A DNA stretch of 64,000 nt from Pontibacter litorisediminis (GTDB lineage Bacteria > Bacteroidota > Bacteroidia > Cytophagales > Hymenobacteraceae). The stretch covers positions 124,001 through 188,000 of the forward strand of contig NZ_JARDUA010000001.1 in the NCBI RefSeq assembly GCF_029360645.1. Direction: 5' to 3'. This document shows, in pieces, positions 1-8,331 of this stretch (position 1 is the stretch's first letter; every line of letters starts with the position of its first letter). Below the pieces are notes generated by a model. The model had not been told where the DNA came from. It did not search any database and saw nothing but the letters and a program-made list of their open reading frames with translations. Position numbers and translations under genes: made by a program.

Positions 1-208
1 ATGCTCTACTTTTGTAAGTTGCATACTTATATGAACTAGTTTTTTCCAGATTTGATGCGAATATAGTCATTTTTGGGCTAAGATTTTAAGGATTTGGAGA
101 CAGGGCGGCTAAGGGAGCGGCCCTGCCAGGCAAGCGACTATTACCATGCCCAAGTATGGCTTTTATAATTCTTAAGGCCTGATAGCAGCAACAAATGCAC
201 ATTCTTCT

Positions 209-216
209 TAACTTTG
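209..216 (+). promoter_or_regulatory. Possible -7 promoter element of lepA
   Basis: TAACTTTG matches the Bacteroidota primary sigma factor -7 consensus TAnnTTTG and lies 18 bases before the lepA ATG. No convincing TTG -33 partner is visible at the usual spacing, and the implied leader would be only about ten bases, so this is a weak call. Nothing else is recognised in positions 1-208. Confidence 0.3.
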
Positions 217-234
217 CTTTTCGTATAGACATTT

Positions 235-2019
235 ATGAAGAACATTCGCAATTTCTGCATCATCGCCCACATCGACCATGGTAAGAGTACCCTGGCCGAC
301 CGCCTGCTGGAGTTTACCTCTACGGTGGCAGAGCGTGAAATGCAAAACCAGCTGCTCGATAACATGGACCTGGAGCGTGAGCGCGGCATTACGATTAAGA
401 GCCACGCCATCCAGATGAACTACCACTACAAGGGAGAGGATTACGTGCTCAACCTGATCGACACACCTGGCCACGTTGACTTTTCCTATGAGGTTTCCCG
501 CTCCATCGCTGCCTGCGAGGGGGCACTGCTTATTGTGGACTCCTCCCAGGGGATTGAGGCGCAGACGATCTCTAACCTGTACCTGGCCATCGGCAACGAC
601 CTGGAGATCATTCCGGTACTGAACAAGATCGACCTGCCGCACTCCATGCCGGAAGAGGTGTCTGACCAGATCATCGACCTGATAGGCTGCGACAAAGAAG
701 ACATCATCCATGCCTCCGGTAAGGCTGGTATTGGTATCGAGGATATCCTGAACGCCATATGCGACCGAATCCCGGCCCCGAAGGGTGATCCGGCTGCCCC
801 GCTGCAGGCGCTGATCTTTGACTCCGTTTTTAACTCCTACAGAGGCATTGAGGTATACTTCCGCATCTTTAACGGCACGCTGAAGAAAGGGGAGAAGGTG
901 AAGTTCATCAACACCGGCAAAACCTATGAGGCTGATGAGATTGGGGTGCTGAAGCTGAACCAGGAGTCTCGCCAGGAAATGGCTGCCGGTAACGTGGGCT
1001 ACCTGATCTCCGGTATCAAGAACGCCAAAGAGGTTAAAGTAGGTGATACCATCACGCACGTAGATCGTCCGGCCCAGGGTATTCAGGGCTTTGAGGACGT
1101 GAAGCCTATGGTATTCGCCGGTATCTACCCGGTAGAGACGAGCGAGTATGAGGAACTGCGCGCTTCCATGGAGAAGCTGCAGCTGAACGATGCCTCGCTG
1201 GTGTGGGAGCCGGAGACATCCGCCGCCCTCGGTTTCGGTTTCCGTTGCGGGTTCCTGGGAATGCTGCACATGGAAATTGTGCAGGAGCGTTTGGAGCGCG
1301 AGTTCGACATGACGGTGATCACGACCGTGCCGTCGGTGCAGTTCCACGCCTATACTACAAAAGAGCAAATGGTGAAGGTGAATGCTCCTTCGGAGATGCC
1401 GGATCCAAACTATATCGACCACATCGAGGAGCCTTTCATCAAAGCGCAAATCATTTCTAAGTCTGATTACGTGGGGCCGATCATCACGCTGTGTATGGAC
1501 AAGCGCGGTATCCTGAAGAACCAGACTTACCTTACCAGCGATCGTGTGGAGATGACCTTTGAGATGCCGCTGGCCGAGATCGTGTTCGACTTCTTCGATA
1601 AGCTGAAGACCATTTCCCGTGGCTACGCCTCCCTCGACTATGAGTTGATTGGCTTCCGCCCATCCAACATGGTAAAGCTGGACATCATGCTGAACGGTGA
1701 GAAAGTGGACGCCCTGAGCGCCATTGTACACCGCGACAAGGCCTATGATTGGGGCAAGCGCCTCTGCGAAAAGCTGCGTGAGCTGCTGCCGCGCCAGATG
1801 TTCGAGATTGCCATTCAGGCGGCCATTGGCCAGAAGATCATCGCCCGCGAAACGGTGAAGGCCATGCGCAAGAACGTACTGGCCAAGTGCTACGGCGGTG
1901 ATATTTCGCGTAAACGCAAGCTCCTCGAAAAGCAGAAGAAGGGTAAGAAACGCATGCGCCAGGTAGGCAACGTGGAGATCCCACAAGAAGCCTTCTTAGC
2001 CGTGCTCAAACTCGACTAA
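235..2019 (+). CDS. lepA: Elongation factor 4 (LepA), ribosome back-translocase GTPase
   Basis: A 594-residue translational GTPase of full family length. The G1 motif AHIDHGKS is at residues 11-18, the G2 region RGITIK near 50-55, G3 DTPGH at 76-80 and G4 NKID near 131. The EF4-specific C-terminal domain ends in a Lys/Arg-rich tail ([19 protein letters not shown]). EF4 binds stalled or mistranslocated ribosomes and acts in the cytoplasm. The ATG at 235 starts directly at the conserved [16 protein letters not shown]. It is a single-gene unit with a strong terminator just after the stop. The long antisense reading frame over this gene is a codon-bias shadow. Confidence 0.98.
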   Translation: MKNIRNFCIIAHIDHGKSTLADRLLEFTSTVAEREMQNQLLDNMDLERERGITIKSHAIQMNYHYKGEDYVLNLIDTPGHVDFSYEVSRSIAACEGALLIVDSSQGIEAQTISNLYLAIGNDLEIIPVLNKIDLPHSMPEEVSDQIIDLIGCDKEDIIHASGKAGIGIEDILNAICDRIPAPKGDPAAPLQALIFDSVFNSYRGIEVYFRIFNGTLKKGEKVKFINTGKTYEADEIGVLKLNQESRQEMAAGNVGYLISGIKNAKEVKVGDTITHVDRPAQGIQGFEDVKPMVFAGIYPVETSEYEELRASMEKLQLNDASLVWEPETSAALGFGFRCGFLGMLHMEIVQERLEREFDMTVITTVPSVQFHAYTTKEQMVKVNAPSEMPDPNYIDHIEEPFIKAQIISKSDYVGPIITLCMDKRGILKNQTYLTSDRVEMTFEMPLAEIVFDFFDKLKTISRGYASLDYELIGFRPSNMVKLDIMLNGEKVDALSAIVHRDKAYDWGKRLCEKLRELLPRQMFEIAIQAAIGQKIIARETVKAMRKNVLAKCYGGDISRKRKLLEKQKKGKKRMRQVGNVEIPQEAFLAVLKLD

Positions 2020-2024
2020 AATAA

Positions 2025-2067
2025 ACAAGCCCCGACGTGCCCCTGCGCGCCGGGGCTTGTCGCTTTT
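2025..2067 (+). terminator. Intrinsic terminator after lepA
   Basis: A 10-base stem (2025-2034 with 2051-2060, ACAAGCCCCG/CGGGGCTTGT) is followed by a T run at 2064-2067. The T run merges into the recurrent word TTTATACTT at 2065-2073. Confidence 0.85.
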
Positions 2068-2097
2068 ATACTTCGGCTATAAGCCAAATACCTTTCG

Positions 2098-2603
2098 ATG
2101 TACGCTGATATCACTATAAAAGCCTGTTGTGCCGATCCTGCCGAGGCAGAAAGTATACTGCTGCAAAACGGAGCGGTCTACAAAGGCCTGGATGTACAGA
2201 CAGACACCTTCTACGAGTCAGAGTTTGGTAAGCTAAAGCACCGCCAAGGCCATATCGAGAACGTGCTGATCCACTCCACTACAACCGGGAGCGGAACGGG
2301 GAGGCGCTGAAGACGGAGGTGCTTTTATACTTGAAAAACCCAAGCACGGCCTCCATAGCACAGGTTTGCAATGGCCGAAAGGTTTTGGCTGAGGTAAAGA
2401 AGCTCCGGAAGATTTTCTTTATCGAGAACGTGAAGTTCCACATCGATTTCCTGGAGGAGCTTGGCCATTTTATCGAGATTGAAGCCATTGACCTGGAAGG
2501 ATCGCTGGGTATAGAAGTGCTGCGGCAGCAATGTAACTATTACCAGGAACTGCTGCAGCTAGAGGAGGAGGACCTGGTAAACGACTCCTATGTAAATTTG
2601 TAA
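2098..2603 (+). pseudogene. CYTH-domain protein (class IV adenylate cyclase-like), frameshifted
   Basis: Two overlapping frames together encode one CYTH-family protein. The first (2098-2310) holds the N-terminal half (YADITIKACCADPAEAESI, then FGKLKHRQGHIENVLIH). The second continues with LLYLKNPSTASIAQVCNGRK and runs to the stop at 2601-2603. The break is a 5-base tandem duplication, CCACTCCACT at 2271-2280. Deleting one CCACT restores a single frame through HYNRERNGEALKTEVLLYLKNP and gives a 166-residue protein, the normal size for this family. CYTH proteins act on triphosphates (thiamine triphosphatase, adenylate cyclase, inorganic triphosphatase); the substrate here is unknown. The break is either a true inactivating mutation or an assembly error. 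Confidence 0.8.
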
Positions 2604-2635
2604 CTCCTAACTAATAACACATAACATTTAACTAC
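2601..2635 (+). repeat. Five tandem heptamers TAACNNN
   Basis: TAACTCC, TAACTAA, TAACACA, TAACATT and TAACTAC follow one another without gaps between the CYTH pseudogene and folD. The first TAA is the pseudogene stop codon and the block ends five bases before the folD ATG. Because the period is 7, TAA appears in all three forward frames. Confidence 0.7.
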
Positions 2636-2639
2636 TATC

Positions 2640-3521
2640 ATGATCCTGCTCGACGGTAAAAAAACATCCGAAGCCATTCAGAACGAAATCGCAGCTGAGG
2701 TGGCTGCCATCAAAGAAAAAGGAGGCAAACTGCCGCACCTGGCTGCTGTGCTGGTAGGTAACGATGGCGGCTCCGTTACCTATGTTACCAATAAAGTGGC
2801 TACTTGTGAGCGCATTGGCTTCGGATCTTCGCTGATCCGCTACGATGAAACGGTTACCGAGGAGGAGCTGCTGAACAAGATCAAAGAGTTGAACGAGGAC
2901 GAGGAGATTGACGGTTTTATTGTGCAGTTGCCCCTGCCAAAGCACATCAACACCGAGAAGGTGATCGAGGCGATTGACCCCAGAAAAGACGTGGACGGCT
3001 TCCACCCAACCAATGTGGGACGCATGGTGGCTGGCTTACCGGCCTATCTGCCCGCTACGCCAGCTGGTATCCTGCAGCTGCTGCAGCGCTACGAGATCGA
3101 GACGAACGGCAAGCACTGCGTGGTGGTTGGCCGCAGCAACATTGTGGGTTCCCCGATGAGCATCCTGATGGCCAAGGCTGCCTACCCGGGCAACGCCACG
3201 GTAACGCTCTGCCACCGCAACACCGTGGACCTGGCCTACCATACCCGCCAGGCCGACATCATTATTGCTGCCGTTGGCAGGCCTGGCCTCATTACGGCTG
3301 ACATGGTGAAAGAGGGTGCCGTGGTGATCGACGTAGGAACTACCCGCGTGCCGGACGCTAGCCGCAAATCAGGCTTTAGATTGAGAGGCGACGTAGACTT
3401 TGATAACGTGGCCGAGAAGTGCAGCTACATTACCCCGGTTCCAGGTGGGGTGGGCCCACTTACCATTGCCATGCTGATGATGAACACGCTTAAAGCTGCT
3501 AAGAAGGAAGTATATAGATAA
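2640..3521 (+). CDS. folD: Methylenetetrahydrofolate dehydrogenase/cyclohydrolase
   Basis: A 293-residue FolD, the bifunctional enzyme that interconverts 5,10-methylene-, methenyl- and 10-formyl-tetrahydrofolate with NADP. The catalytic [14 protein letters not shown] segment (Tyr and Lys spaced YxxxK) is near residues 50-60. QLPLPKH, the Rossmann motif [11 protein letters not shown] and the C-terminal signature [14 protein letters not shown] are all present, and length is typical. The start at 2640 gives [13 protein letters not shown], as in homologues. It lies 36 bases after the broken CYTH gene and is closed by its own terminator. Confidence 0.97.
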   Translation: MILLDGKKTSEAIQNEIAAEVAAIKEKGGKLPHLAAVLVGNDGGSVTYVTNKVATCERIGFGSSLIRYDETVTEEELLNKIKELNEDEEIDGFIVQLPLPKHINTEKVIEAIDPRKDVDGFHPTNVGRMVAGLPAYLPATPAGILQLLQRYEIETNGKHCVVVGRSNIVGSPMSILMAKAAYPGNATVTLCHRNTVDLAYHTRQADIIIAAVGRPGLITADMVKEGAVVIDVGTTRVPDASRKSGFRLRGDVDFDNVAEKCSYITPVPGGVGPLTIAMLMMNTLKAAKKEVYR

Positions 3522-3528
3522 CCACCAC

Positions 3529-3561
3529 AGCCCTCTCCTTGAACAGGAGAGGGCTTTTTTT
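3529..3561 (+). terminator. Intrinsic terminator after folD
   Basis: An 11-base perfect stem (AGCCCTCTCCT at 3529-3539 with AGGAGAGGGCT at 3545-3555) with a 5-base loop is followed by seven T. Confidence 0.9.
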
Positions 3562-3565
3562 GAGC

Positions 3566-3669
3566 CAGGATTTGTTGGATTACAATGGATAGTCAGGATT
3601 AAGCTTGGCTGCACCTTGCCCATTCTTCCCAAGCAAAACCCTGAGAATCTTTTAATCCTGTAAATCCTG
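3566..3669. repeat. Imperfect inverted repeat built of iterated GGATT words
   Basis: The left arm (3566-3608) contains four GGAT-containing 9-mers (AGGATTTGT, TGGATTACA, ATGGATAGT, CAGGATTAA) and ends GCTTGG. The right arm (3629-3669) begins CCAAGC and, read on the minus strand, gives CAGGATTTACAGGATT. The arms could pair into a long imperfect hairpin. CAGGATTTACAGGATT-type intergenic repeats are known from other Bacteroidota genomes. Confidence 0.6.
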
Positions 3670-3680
3670 ATCCTTTTTCG

Positions 3681-3688
3681 TAACTTTG
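3681..3688 (+). promoter_or_regulatory. Possible -7 promoter element of queE
   Basis: TAACTTTG, identical to the lepA element, lies 103 bases before the queE start. No clear -33 TTG is seen. The roughly 95-base leader that would follow shows no riboswitch fold I recognise. Confidence 0.3.
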
Positions 3689-3790
3689 TGAGTTCTGCCG
3701 GAAGTATAGCGTACACTTTCAGAAAGGCGGAAACACGAGTAGAAACGGCTATACGCTCAGTTCTAAGTATGGCCAGAGGGAATTAGAGCA

Positions 3791-4444
3791 TTGGAAGAAG
3801 AAAAAACATACAAGACGGCCTCCATACACCAGGTACCTAAAGATGGTAGCCTGTTGCCTTTGATGGAGGCTTTTTATACCATACAAGGGGAGGGTGGCAA
3901 TACCGGTACGGCGGCATACTTTATCCGCCTGGGCGGTTGCGATGTGGGCTGCCACTGGTGTGATGTGAAGGAAAGCTGGGATGCCGAGGCACATCCGCTT
4001 ACCCCGGTAGAAGACATCGTAGAAACGGCTGCTGCCTATCCGGGCAAAGCCGTGGTGATAACGGGGGGCGAGCCACTGTTGTACAACCTGGAGCCGCTGA
4101 CAGCGCAACTTCAGGCCCGCGGCATCAAAACCTATATCGAAACATCAGGCGCGTACCCCGTGAGCGGCAACTGGGACTGGATCTGTCTGTCGCCTAAAAA
4201 GTTTAAGCAGCCCGATGCCTCGGTGTATCCCTTTGCGCATGAGCTAAAAGTGATTATCTTTAACAAGAGTGACTTTAAGTGGGCAGAGGAACATGCCGCC
4301 AGAGTAGGGGAGCACTGCAAATTATACTTGCAGCCGGAGTGGAGCAAGGCCAGCGAAATGACGCCGCTTATCGTAGAGTATGTGAAAAACAACCCGAAAT
4401 GGCGTGTGTCGCTGCAGACGCACAAGTACATGGACATCCCCTAA
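3791..4444 (+). CDS. queE: 7-carboxy-7-deazaguanine synthase
   Basis: A 217-residue radical SAM enzyme that converts 6-carboxytetrahydropterin to 7-carboxy-7-deazaguanine in queuosine synthesis. Evidence: MEAFYTIQGEG, the cluster motif CX3CX2C (CDVGCHWC), GGEPLLYN and the ending SLQTHKYMDIP. The only start between the upstream in-frame stop (3764) and the conserved core is TTG at 3791; the next ATG (3860, MEAFYTIQ) would remove the residues before the core. A TTG start is therefore chosen with moderate confidence. The next gene begins 6 bases after the stop, so the two may be co-transcribed. Confidence 0.92.
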   Translation: MEEEKTYKTASIHQVPKDGSLLPLMEAFYTIQGEGGNTGTAAYFIRLGGCDVGCHWCDVKESWDAEAHPLTPVEDIVETAAAYPGKAVVITGGEPLLYNLEPLTAQLQARGIKTYIETSGAYPVSGNWDWICLSPKKFKQPDASVYPFAHELKVIIFNKSDFKWAEEHAARVGEHCKLYLQPEWSKASEMTPLIVEYVKNNPKWRVSLQTHKYMDIP

Positions 4445-4450
4445 CACCCT

Positions 4451-6382
4451 ATGAAGTATAAACAGCTGCTGATTGCCTCCCTGTTGGTGCTGGGCTCTGC
4501 CTCCACCACGCTGGCGCAAAACCAAAAACTTAGCACCACCTCGGCCAAAGCAGAGCGTTTATACGAGAAAGCCGACAGCTACGCCCGGGCCCGCGATTTT
4601 GACCGCGCCCTGCAGGCGCTGGATGAGGCCATACAAAAAGACTCCAACTTTGCCGACGCGTACCTGCGTGCTGCCGGTTTGCACAGGCTCATGGGCAATA
4701 AGGCGGCAGCCTTTGAGTATATGGAGAAAGGCCTGAAACTGCTGCCGTTCTCCAAAGGACAAGCCAACAACTACTATGAGCTGGCTGAGTTATACTTCGA
4801 CAAAGGTAATTACGAAGCAGCCAGCCAGTGGTATGAGACCTTCTTGAAGACTGGCTCCAATAATGCCAAGCAGGTGGAGTGGGCGAAGCGGCAGCTGAAA
4901 ACGGCTGCCTTTGCGCAGGAGGCCATGCAGAAGCCGGTGCAGTTTAACCCGGAGCAACTGCCAGGCACCCTCAACCGCTTTGGCTTGCAGTACTTCCCGT
5001 ACACCACTGCCGACCAGCGCTATTTTATCTATACTGCCCGCGAGAGTGGCCGCCCGGACCATGACGAGAACATCTTTGTGAGCCAATACAAAGACGGCAG
5101 CTGGCAGGCACCTGCACCTATCTCCGAAAATATCAACACCCCGGCCAACGAAGGGGCAGCCACCATTTCCGGGGATGGCAAAACACTGGTATTCACCTCC
5201 TGTAACCGGCCGGACACCCAAGGTGATTGCGATTTATACATCTCCTTCCGGACAGGAAACGAGTGGAGTAAACCGCAGAACATGGGCAAGACGGTCAACT
5301 CCAAAGCATGGGATTCGCAGCCAAGCCTTTCGGCTGATGGCCGTACGTTATACTTTACCTCTACGCGTGGAGGGGGCGTTGGCAAGGAAGACATTTGGGT
5401 AACGTACCGCAACGACGACGGCTCCTGGGGGAAGCCCGTGAATCTGGGGAAAGAGATCAACTCCACGGGCCGCGACATGGCGCCCTCGATCCATATGAGC
5501 GGCAGCACCTTATACTTTGTGAGCGATGGCCATATCGGCATGGGGGGGCTGGATGTGTTTAAATCGGACATGAGCGAGAACGGCAAATGGTCTGAGCCAC
5601 AGAACCTGGGGTACCCACTCAACACTTTTGCCGACGAAGGCTCGCTCTTTATCACACCGGACAGTGAAGTGGGCTATTACTCCAGGCAAGTAAACACCGA
5701 GGCCGGCCCTCCAACCATACAACTCTACAGGTTTGATGTGCCGGCCGCGTGGCGCAGCCGCGTAACCAGCACCTATGCCCAGGGGCGCGTGTTTGATGCA
5801 GCCACCAAAAAGCCGCTGGCGGCGCAGGTGCAACTCTACGATGTGGAGGCAGACTCACTGGTGCAGCAGGTAAGCTCTGACAAAGTATCAGGGGAGTATA
5901 CGGTGGTGCTGACGCAGGGCAAGCAGTATGCCCTGTATGTGTCTGCCCCAAAGTACCTGATGAACAGCCGCAGTTTCGACTACACTTCCTCGAAGGCGCT
6001 TTCGCCGGTGGCGCTGGATGTGTACCTGGACCCGATCAAATCCGGGGCGGCCATGGTGCTGAGCAACCTGTTCTTTGATACCGGAAAGTATAACCTGGAG
6101 AAGAAATCGAAAACGGAGTTGGATAAGCTTATTGCCTTTATGCAGCAGAACCCACAGTTGAAGATCGAAATCTCTGGCCATACCGATGATGTGGGAGCTG
6201 ATAAGGCCAACCAGGTACTTTCCGAGCGCCGCGCCAAATCTGTGGTGGATTACCTGGCTAGCAACGGCATCAGCAAAGAGCGCATCCGCTACAAGGGTTA
6301 TGGCGAGATGAAGCCCGTGCAGCCAAACACCTCTGAAGAGAACCGCCAGCTGAACCGGCGCATCGAGATGCGCGTGCTGTAA
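4451..6382 (+). CDS. PorE-like OmpA family protein (TPR, propeller, OmpA)
   Basis: A 643-residue secreted or envelope protein. Domain order: signal peptide (residues 1-22, ending TTLAQ), TPR repeats (about 30-140), PD40/WD40-like propeller repeats (about 180-400, recurring LYFTSTRGG and LYFVSDGH motifs), a carboxypeptidase-regulatory-like beta domain (about 430-520), and a C-terminal OmpA peptidoglycan-binding domain (SGHTDDVGADKANQVLSERR). This order is that of PorE, which links the type IX secretion system to peptidoglycan. Paralogues of this architecture are common in Bacteroidota, so the T9SS role is inference. Three Leu-Tyr-Phe triplets are written TTA TAC TTY, using the recurrent word TATACTT. 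Confidence 0.85.
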   Translation: MKYKQLLIASLLVLGSASTTLAQNQKLSTTSAKAERLYEKADSYARARDFDRALQALDEAIQKDSNFADAYLRAAGLHRLMGNKAAAFEYMEKGLKLLPFSKGQANNYYELAELYFDKGNYEAASQWYETFLKTGSNNAKQVEWAKRQLKTAAFAQEAMQKPVQFNPEQLPGTLNRFGLQYFPYTTADQRYFIYTARESGRPDHDENIFVSQYKDGSWQAPAPISENINTPANEGAATISGDGKTLVFTSCNRPDTQGDCDLYISFRTGNEWSKPQNMGKTVNSKAWDSQPSLSADGRTLYFTSTRGGGVGKEDIWVTYRNDDGSWGKPVNLGKEINSTGRDMAPSIHMSGSTLYFVSDGHIGMGGLDVFKSDMSENGKWSEPQNLGYPLNTFADEGSLFITPDSEVGYYSRQVNTEAGPPTIQLYRFDVPAAWRSRVTSTYAQGRVFDAATKKPLAAQVQLYDVEADSLVQQVSSDKVSGEYTVVLTQGKQYALYVSAPKYLMNSRSFDYTSSKALSPVALDVYLDPIKSGAAMVLSNLFFDTGKYNLEKKSKTELDKLIAFMQQNPQLKIEISGHTDDVGADKANQVLSERRAKSVVDYLASNGISKERIRYKGYGEMKPVQPNTSEENRQLNRRIEMRVL

Positions 6383-6403
6383 ACTACGAAGGGCTTAAAG
6401 TAT

Positions 6404-6437
6404 AAAGGGAGGCAAAGTATAAATTTGCCTCCCTTTT
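6404..6437. terminator. Bidirectional intrinsic terminator
   Basis: A 13-base perfect stem (6404-6416 with 6424-6436) has the loop GTATAAA and serves the convergent PorE-like gene and pyrE. A-rich and T-rich flanks are present on both sides. The word AAGTATA occurs twice here, at 6398 and at 6415, the second spanning stem and loop. Confidence 0.85.
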
Positions 6438-6458
6438 GTATTTTCTCAACTTAAATGA

Positions 6459-7097
6459 TTAGAGACCCCAGGTCTGCGGTGATTTACGCCACTCTGCCAG
6501 CGTTTCCATGGCAGACGCTTGGATATAGCCTTGTTTGGCGGCAGCCTCTACCAAGGCGTTATAGTTGCTGAGGCAGTGCAGCGGGATACCGGCTTTCTGG
6601 AAATTCTCATCGGCCGTGGCAAAGCCATAGGTAAAGATAGCGGCCATGCCCACTACCTCGGCGCCGGCGGCTTTCACGGCCTCCGCTGCCTTCAGCGAGC
6701 TCCCACCGGTAGAGATCAGGTCTTCGATCATCACCACTTTCTGGCCCTCTAGCAGGCGCCCTTCGATCTGGTTACCCATGCCATGCTTCTTCGGCTCGGG
6801 GCGTACGTACAGGAAAGGCATCTCCAGCAAGTCTGCCACCAGGGCGCCCTGCGCTATACCTGCGGTGGCTACTCCCGCAATGGCCTCTGCCTCCGGATAC
6901 TGCTGCTTTACCAGCTCCGCCAGCTGCTGTTTAATGTAACTGCGGATGTACGGGAAAGAAAGCGTGACGCGGTTATCGCAATAGATAGGAGAGTTCCAGC
7001 CGCTGCTCCACTTAAACGGCTGCTCCGGTCTTAACTTCACGGCCTCTGTCTCGAGCAGGAACGAGGCCACTTGGTATGCTGTTGTCGTAGAATCCAT
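6459..7097 (-). CDS. pyrE: Orotate phosphoribosyltransferase
   Basis: A 212-residue enzyme of the UMP pathway that transfers orotate to PRPP. The PRPP-binding loop VVMIEDLISTGGSSLKAAE and the substrate region YCDNRVTLSFP are clear, as is KKHGMGNQIEG, the flexible catalytic loop. Length and N-terminus (MDSTTTAYQVASFLLETEAVKLRPEQPF) are typical. It is convergent with the PorE-like gene and divergent from the NUDIX gene at 7207, with about 110 bases between them for both promoters. Confidence 0.97.
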   Translation of the reverse strand: MDSTTTAYQVASFLLETEAVKLRPEQPFKWSSGWNSPIYCDNRVTLSFPYIRSYIKQQLAELVKQQYPEAEAIAGVATAGIAQGALVADLLEMPFLYVRPEPKKHGMGNQIEGRLLEGQKVVMIEDLISTGGSSLKAAEAVKAAGAEVVGMAAIFTYGFATADENFQKAGIPLHCLSNYNALVEAAAKQGYIQASAMETLAEWRKSPQTWGL

Positions 7098-7206
7098 GAC
7101 CCGAATTTACAGAAATAATCTTCCTTTTTATGGCTGCGTATTTTGATTGCGCCGATTTATTTTTTGTTTTGTATAAATTACGCTTCCACTGGAGCACCCA
7201 AAACGC

Positions 7207-7887
7207 ATGAACGTTTTTATTAACGACATTCCGCTTATCCTTAAAAAAGCCACCGACAAGGTGTATAAGCATGAGTATGACCTCATTCTGAAAGCCTCGG
7301 ACCACTTTACATCCAAAGATCTGGTGGGGGATGTGCTGATAAAGGAAGCAGACGCGCAACTGATAGACCGCCTGGTGCGCCTGATGGAGGTGAAGAGGCT
7401 AAAAAAGCTGAACTCGCTGACGCTGGTGGCTGATAAAAAGAAAAAGCTCATCGAGCACCTGAAGGACCAGTTCAAGATCGTGAAGGCTGCCGGTGGGCTG
7501 GTGCTGAAGGAAGGCAAGATTCTGATGATCTACCGCCTGGGTGTGTGGGACCTGCCTAAAGGTAAGCTGGAGAAGAAGGAGAAAGTGCGCGAAGGCGCCA
7601 TGCGTGAGGTAGAGGAGGAGTGCAACATTAAGGTAGAGGTGGTGGAGAAGCTACCGAAGACCTGGCACTCGTATGCCTTCAAGGGCAAAAAGATCCTGAA
7701 GAAAACCAGTTGGTACCTGATGGATTGCACCGACGACAGCCTGATGAAGCCACAGGCGGAGGAGTTTATTGAGGAGGTGCGCTGGATGACGCCGGAGGAG
7801 GTGCAGGAGGTGCTGCCAAAGGCGTATACCTCCATTGCCTTCGTTATCCGACACTATCTGCAATCTCTGAAAACCGGAAAGGTATAA
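7207..7887 (+). CDS. NUDIX hydrolase with N-terminal extension
   Basis: 226 residues. The C-terminal half (from about residue 95) is a NUDIX domain; the Nudix box runs from GKLEKKEKVREGAMREVEEE. About 90 N-terminal residues precede it and include a basic helix (KKKKLIEHLKDQFKIVK). Such proteins hydrolyse nucleoside diphosphate derivatives; the substrate cannot be told from sequence. The last 44 bases (7844-7887) also encode the end of coaD on the opposite strand, so the two genes overlap tail to tail. Confidence 0.88.
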   Translation: MNVFINDIPLILKKATDKVYKHEYDLILKASDHFTSKDLVGDVLIKEADAQLIDRLVRLMEVKRLKKLNSLTLVADKKKKLIEHLKDQFKIVKAAGGLVLKEGKILMIYRLGVWDLPKGKLEKKEKVREGAMREVEEECNIKVEVVEKLPKTWHSYAFKGKKILKKTSWYLMDCTDDSLMKPQAEEFIEEVRWMTPEEVQEVLPKAYTSIAFVIRHYLQSLKTGKV

Positions 7888-8320
7888 ACTCATCCACGTT
7901 GCCGCCAAACCGGTGAATCTCCCTGATGATGGAGGAGCTGATGGCGGCAAGGTGCGGCGAGGTGATCAGGAAAACGCTCTCCAGGTCGTGGTTTACGTGG
8001 CGGTTGGCCTGGGCGATGGTATTCTCATACTCGAAATCGGTGGTGTTGCGCAGCCCGCGCAGCAGGAACTGCGCCCCCTTCTCGCGCGCATACTCGGCGG
8101 TGAGCCCTTTAAAAGTGTCCACTTTAATGTTCGTATGATCCGCAAACAGACGGGTCATCACCTCAAACATCCTATCCACGGGGATATACCGCTGCTTGCT
8201 GCTGTTGTTCCCGATAGCCACGATCACCTCGTCAAACAGCTTGGCCCCACGCATCACCACATCATAGTGTCCGTTAGTGAAGGGATCAAAAGATCCGGGG
8301 AACAGGGCGATGCGTTTCAT
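7844..8320 (-). CDS. coaD: Pantetheine-phosphate adenylyltransferase
   Basis: A 158-residue enzyme of coenzyme A synthesis that adenylates 4'-phosphopantetheine. The nucleotidyltransferase signature GSFDPFTNGH and the C-terminal ISSSIIREI (ISSTxxR-type) motif are present. I prefer the ATG at 8320 (MKRIALFPGSF) over the one two codons upstream (8326). The 3' end overlaps the convergent NUDIX gene by 44 bases. An octamer-repeat block begins 12 bases upstream of the start. Confidence 0.96.
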   Translation of the reverse strand: MKRIALFPGSFDPFTNGHYDVVMRGAKLFDEVIVAIGNNSSKQRYIPVDRMFEVMTRLFADHTNIKVDTFKGLTAEYAREKGAQFLLRGLRNTTDFEYENTIAQANRHVNHDLESVFLITSPHLAAISSSIIREIHRFGGNVDEFIPFRFSEIADSVG

Positions 8321-8331
8321 ATACAATGGGG

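Noticed and set aside
208..1986. 592-codon open frame antisense to lepA
   Set aside because: It is the mirror of lepA codon bias, has no recognisable domain, and lepA is complete and certain.
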